NCBI RefSeq assembly: GCF_041381155.1 | Contig: NC_091135.1 | Coordinates: forward strand, 60,300,567-60,364,566 | DNA from: Argopecten irradians | Lineage: Eukaryota > Mollusca > Bivalvia > Pectinida > Pectinidae | Reading direction: 5' to 3' | Length of the DNA stretch: 64,000 bases | Shown here: positions 59,596-64,000 of the stretch, piece by piece | How positions within the stretch are numbered: position 1 is the first letter of the stretch | How the letters are laid out: each line of letters starts with the position of its first letter | Program-made: the position numbers and the translations under genes | Notes under the pieces: generated by a model | What the model was told of the DNA's origin: nothing | The model's input: the letters and a program-made list of their open reading frames with translations, nothing else | The model's database searches: none

Positions 59596-62590
59596 CGGTA
59601 AACCTCCGGTTAATTCGAACTGCAGGATAGTTCGAACACACATTTTTTTCCAGAAAATCGGTAATTTTTTAGCTAGTGATAGTTCGAACACTGACTTTTT
59701 ATAATCAATCCTATTTCGGATAGTTCGAACACGTCAAATTATGAACGTAAAAGTGAGATTTTTGTCGGCAAATCGGCGCAATGGGGTCCCTAAATATGGC
59801 GATATATTTTGCATATTGCAAACAGTTTTGATGTTTGGAATAAAGATTGTATAAATGATCATTATTATAATGACCATACGACAGATAAGTAATGAACATT
59901 TTAAGTCATAAATACAAATTATTTATGCCGATATATTGTACACAAAGCAGCAAAGCCAAATGTTTAATCTTAGGCCCCGACAATGTATGTTTAAATTCGC
60001 TGTACCTGATGGAAACACGTGGAAGAAATCGCCAATGTTTGTTAAGTCCAATCTAGATACGGATATCAGTTTAAGTCGATATGAAAATATGCATTCAATC
60101 TATCTTTAATCAGCAAATCAAGGTGTTAAATTACCTGTAAACACGTGCCTCACGCTGGCTTGGACAGGCCAGTTACGAGGTGTCACAGCGAGCATCAAAA
60201 GCCAGCCGCTGGGTCACAGCAAGTGAGTGTGATTACATATTCAGCTCCAGCCAAAACAATCCACTTGTTGGGTAATTGAACAATAGATACGCAGCTTTTC
60301 ATTAGGTTAAAACTATTTACGTAATTTTAGAAGCAGACAATATGCAACCGGGTTTTGGACAATCTGACAGTCACAGTGCCGATTGTGACCTAATTTTTTT
60401 ACGAAATGAATATTTTCAACAGCAGTTTCGTAAATGCAACCGGATTTTCTTTACAAGGTAATTCATTTGAACAAACTTGGTAGTCCTTCATCCCAGCATA
60501 CTACATGCCCAATATCAGTATCCTGGGCCTTCTGGTTCTTAAGAAGAATTCATTTAAAAAGGTCATTCATTTGGACAAACTTGGTAGCCCTTCATCCCAG
60601 CATGCCACAGGCCTAATATCAGGTCTCTAGGCCTCATAGTTATTCACAAGAATTTGTTTAAATGATTTTAGCCTATTTGACCCCTGTGACCTTGAATGAA
60701 GGTCAAGGTCATTTATTTGAACTAACTTGGTAGCCCTTCATCCCAGCATCCTACAGGCCAAATATCAGTACCCTGGGCCTTCTGGTTCTTGAGAAGAAGT
60801 CGTTTAAAGATTTTAGCCTTTTTGACCCCCGTGACCTTGAATGAAGGTTAAGGTCATTCATTTGAACAAATTTGGTAGCCCTTCATCCAAGCATGTCACA
60901 GTCCCAATATCAGTACCCTGGGCCTTCTGGTTCTTGAGAAGAAGTCGTTTAAAGATTTTTAGTCATTTGACCCTCGTGACCTTGAATGAAGGTCAAGGTC
61001 ATTTATTTGAACAAACTTGGTAGCCCTTCATCCCAGCATCCTACAGGGAAAATATCAGTACCCTGGGCCTTCTGGTTCTTGAGAAGAAGTTGTTTAAAAG
61101 ATTTTAGCCTTTTTGACCCTCGTGACCTTGAATGAAGGTAAAGGTCATTTATTTGAACAAACTTGGTAGCCCTTCATCCCAGCATGCCACAGGCCTAATA
61201 TCAGGTCTCTAGGCCTCTTAGTTATTCACAAGCAGTTGTTTAAAGGATTTTAGCCTATTCGACCCCTGTGACCTTGAATGAAGGTCAAGGTCATTTATTC
61301 GAACAAACTTGGTAGCCCTTCATCCAAGCATGTCACAGTTCCAATATCAGTACCCTGGGCCTTCTGGTTCTTGAGAAGAAGTCGTTTAAAGATTTTAGCC
61401 TATTTGACCCTCGTGACCTTGAATGAAGGTCAAGGTCATTTATTTGAACAAACTTAGTAGCCCTTCATCCCAGCATGCCACAGGCCTAATAATCAGGTCT
61501 CTAGGCCTTTTAGTTATTCACAAGAAGTTATTTAAAGGATTTTAGCCTATTTGACCCCTGTGACCTTGAATGAAGGTCAAGGTCATTTATTTGAACAAAC
61601 TTGGTAGCCCTTCATCCCAGCATCCTACAGGGCAAATATCAGTACCCTGGGCCTTCTGGTTCTTGAGAAGAAGTTGTTTAAAGATTTTAGCCTATTTGAC
61701 CCTCGTGACCTTGAATGAAGGTCAAGGTCATTTATTTGAACAAACTTGGTAGCCCTTCATCCCAGCATGCCACAGGCCTAATATCAGGTCTCTAGGCCTC
61801 TTAGTTATTCACAAGAAGTTGTTTAAAGGATTTTAGCCTATTTGACCCTCGTGACCTTGAATGAAGGTCAAGGTCATTTATTCGAACAAACTTGGTAGCC
61901 CTTTCCAAGCATGTACAACAGTTCCAATATCAGTACCCTCTGCACAATAGATACGTAGCTTTTCATCAGGTTAAAACTAGTTACGTAATTTTAGAAGCAG
62001 ACGATGTGCAATCGGGTTTTGGACAATCTGACAGTCACAGTTCTAGTGCGATTGTGACCTAATTTTACGAAATGAATGTACATGTAAACAAATATTTTCA
62101 ACATCAGTTTCGCAAATGCAACCGGATTTTCTTTAACTAAAAAAGTTAATAAATAAATTTACGTTTGTTATGAAATATAACAAAGATCTAACTAGATTTT
62201 CTGTGGTTTAAATAAAGTTTCATATCTCAATTAACGGACGTCGATGTAAATTATAGGCCGCGATCGTGAACGGTGCTGTTTGGGGCCTTGTCCATGTGCA
62301 CATATGCATGCGGCTTCTGCAACGCAATTAATCATAAATTCACCAATCAAATGCTCATGTTTACGAAAAAATGATTGAATATAATATCATCAGAAAACTA
62401 AATACTTTCCCTATAGATTTTCTGCCTTACATTGCTTATGCCAGGTACATCGGTACTCAAAACTGGTTTTTACCGATTTCAACTCGGATAGTTCGAACTC
62501 ACGACTTTTTCCTGAAGCTTAATTTCGGATAATTCGAACTGGTCCATCAATATTTATTTAATTTTGTTCAAACTAACCGAAGGTTTACCA
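59596..62590. mobile_element. ~3-kb TIR element carrying a captured tandem array
   Basis: Ends CGGTAAACCTCCGGTTAATT and inverse AACTAACCGAAGGTTTACC, with repeated sub-terminal GGATAGTTCGAAC motifs at both sides (59628, 59705, 62487). Inside, 60290-60445 and about 61945-62137 are direct repeats (CAATAGATACG(C/T)AGCTTTTC; GGTTTTGGACAATCTGACAG; GCAACCGGATTTTCTTTA) bracketing about ten CCTTGAATGAAGG units. A TA precedes the left end; a matching target duplication on the right is not clear. Confidence 0.75.
60460..61935. repeat. ~155-bp tandem array inside the TIR element
   Basis: Ten or so units of the same family as the array at 57680-59385, alternating two sub-types: one with CCAATATCAGTACCCTGGGC and CTTCTGGTTCTTGAGAAGAA, the other with ATATCAGGTCTCTAGGCCTC and TTAGTTATTCACAAGAA. 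The alternation gives a ~310-bp dimer repeat, unlike the neighbouring array. Confidence 0.82.
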
Positions 62591-64000
62591 TTTTTAAAAT
62601 GGACTTGAGAAAATACCTTCATTTTTGTGTATATTGCTACATCGTTTTTATAAAATCACTTAGTTATAGCACACAATCATTTTTAAGCAAGACAAATCTT
62701 CCTTGGTTAAATCTGCTTTGGCAGACGACACCCTTTATGAAATCACGCAATAGTTCATGAGATATAAGCAAAATTGTAAACATGACGAAAACAGGTCCCT
62801 GACGAATTTAGGGCACTTGACCATAATGAAATGTGTTTCGAATTTAGCTACTGGTTTCTCATTTCTGTTATTCTTGGTCGTAACACAATGCTTTGAATAA
62901 AAGACAGGTATTCTACCATCAGAACGAGGAAAGCATCATGCCTGGTCAAATTAATTGAATAACAGACAGGCATATTATGATCAGAAAGGGAAAAGCATCC
63001 CTTTCTTTTTGAGGCTCTTTCCGGAAATTTGCATTTTTTCGCCCCAAACAGATTGGTTGAACTATTTTTTTCGTGAAGAGTCTTCTTGTCATGTTCAGAG
63101 TACCTTAAGCATGAACGTTTGTGGTCCCCCGAGAACACCCCCCCCCCCTCCTCCAACGACGCATAAATCAATGTCAGTTGTAAATTGTACCTTCTCTTGA
63201 AATTATGAAATTCTCATTCTTAATACCAAAAATAACACTTATAATCCTATATCAAGACAGAAATCAATTTTGTTATGGATAACAGCATTCCACAGCTTAA
63301 ACTGGTACTTTCAGTCCATTGGGCCTCTTGAAATTCTCAAATCCTGTGTTTTCTCCCAATGATTTCATACTCATCACAAAAAAACAACAATTATAATCCT
63401 ATATTAATGTAAAAATCAATATTGGTTCACATCATTTCACAACTTGCATTAAAACCTTAAGGTTCATGTATTGGCTTTAACAAGTGATATTTTGCAAGCC
63501 TACAACTCATTACTGTGCTGCAATTGAACAAAACTAACTACATTAATTGTTGGTATGTACCCTGGCTAACTGTCAGTCTTACTGTGGATATGTAATTTGT
63601 GAAGCTGCTTGTAAATTTCAGTAAAATAAGAAAAAATGTATATTCTGGAGAAGAAATAGAACTTGTGTAAATTGCATTGATGGCACCAAATAAACATGCT
63701 ATCGCGTTCAGTAGTGACTTTGCCAGGTACTCCAACAGTTTGTTTGGCAAAATCGGACCAGCGAATAGCGCAGGAGCCTATTGTTGTAAATGCAAATGGC
63801 TGCTTTAAATGGCGGATCACAAATATAGCATATAAGAAGACATTTTAATTGATACAAATGCTCCTATAAGGTACTCTGAACATGACAAGAAGACTATTTA
63901 CGAAAAAAATAGTTAAAATGTGGACTTTGAGGCTCTTTCCGGAAATTTGCATTTTTCGCCCCAAACAGATCGGTTGAACTATTTTTTTCGTGAAGAGTCT
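62591..64000. other. right edge, dispersed repeats, no gene recognised
   Basis: A ~75-bp segment (TTTGAGGCTCTTTCCGGAAA; CGCCCCAAACAGAT; GAACTATTTTTTTCGTGAAG) occurs at 63008-63085 and again at 63925-64000. The stretch 63872-63915 is an inverted copy of 63064-63107. Two imperfect ~60-bp copies around GACAGGTATTCTACCATCAGAA lie at 62895-62990. A poly-C run is at 63137-63147. Minus-strand frames at 63566-63820 show no recognisable domain. Confidence 0.5.

Noticed and set aside
63566-63820. Minus-strand frame starting MIRHLKQPFAFTTIG as a transposase or exon
   Set aside because: No recognisable motif, no clear splice sites; left as unassigned.

Overview
This is a nuclear, intron-rich animal window, most likely from a marine bivalve mollusc. 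Three conserved genes are broken into small exons with GT/AG boundaries. The space between exons is filled with tandem-repeat mobile elements of the kind common in bivalves: modules opening near AACAAGAGGCCC, cores of about 150-320 bp repeats, ACGG-rich tails and short hairpins ending near GGTGAGCTAA. A V-domain SINE, LINE 3' fragments, several MITE families and a miniature LTR element add to this. There is no sign of prokaryotic organisation.

Layout. 1-7310 is a 53-bp satellite with a roughly 2.1-2.2 kb higher-order repeat. 7530-11300 is a 73-bp array and 11370-24707 a 65-bp array of about 200 units. On the minus strand 35255->24708 lie the first five coding exons of BOP1 (ribosome biogenesis WD-repeat protein), 232 residues with phases that join perfectly. 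A decayed later BOP1 exon sits between the two arrays at about 11304-11366. The BOP1 WD40 exons are not seen and should lie left of the window. A complete eight-exon inositol monophosphatase gene (273 aa) runs on the plus strand from 36949 to 42545, head-to-head with BOP1. The last two exons of GMP reductase are on the minus strand at 53372->52036, tail-to-tail with the IMPase. 54.8-62.6 kb is almost entirely nested mobile elements.

Most striking: three tandem arrays are built from exon edges of the genes they sit in. Each 65-bp unit carries the last ~30 nt of BOP1 exon 5 plus its 5' splice site. Each 73-bp unit carries the end of a later BOP1 exon (PPEYLYTKEE) plus its 5' splice site. A short ~70-bp array in the IMPase gene carries the 3' splice site and first 8 nt of exon 3. 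The arrays therefore hold hundreds of potential decoy splice sites facing the same way as the real ones. A second notable item is a 353-bp miniature LTR retroelement (TRIM) at 32921-33273. Its two 130-bp LTRs each contain a tRNA-like gene body, and it has a lysine-tRNA-type primer-binding site and a polypurine tract.

The genes are housekeeping: BOP1 in 60S ribosome maturation, IMPase in inositol recycling and GMP reductase in purine interconversion. No functional link between them is implied.
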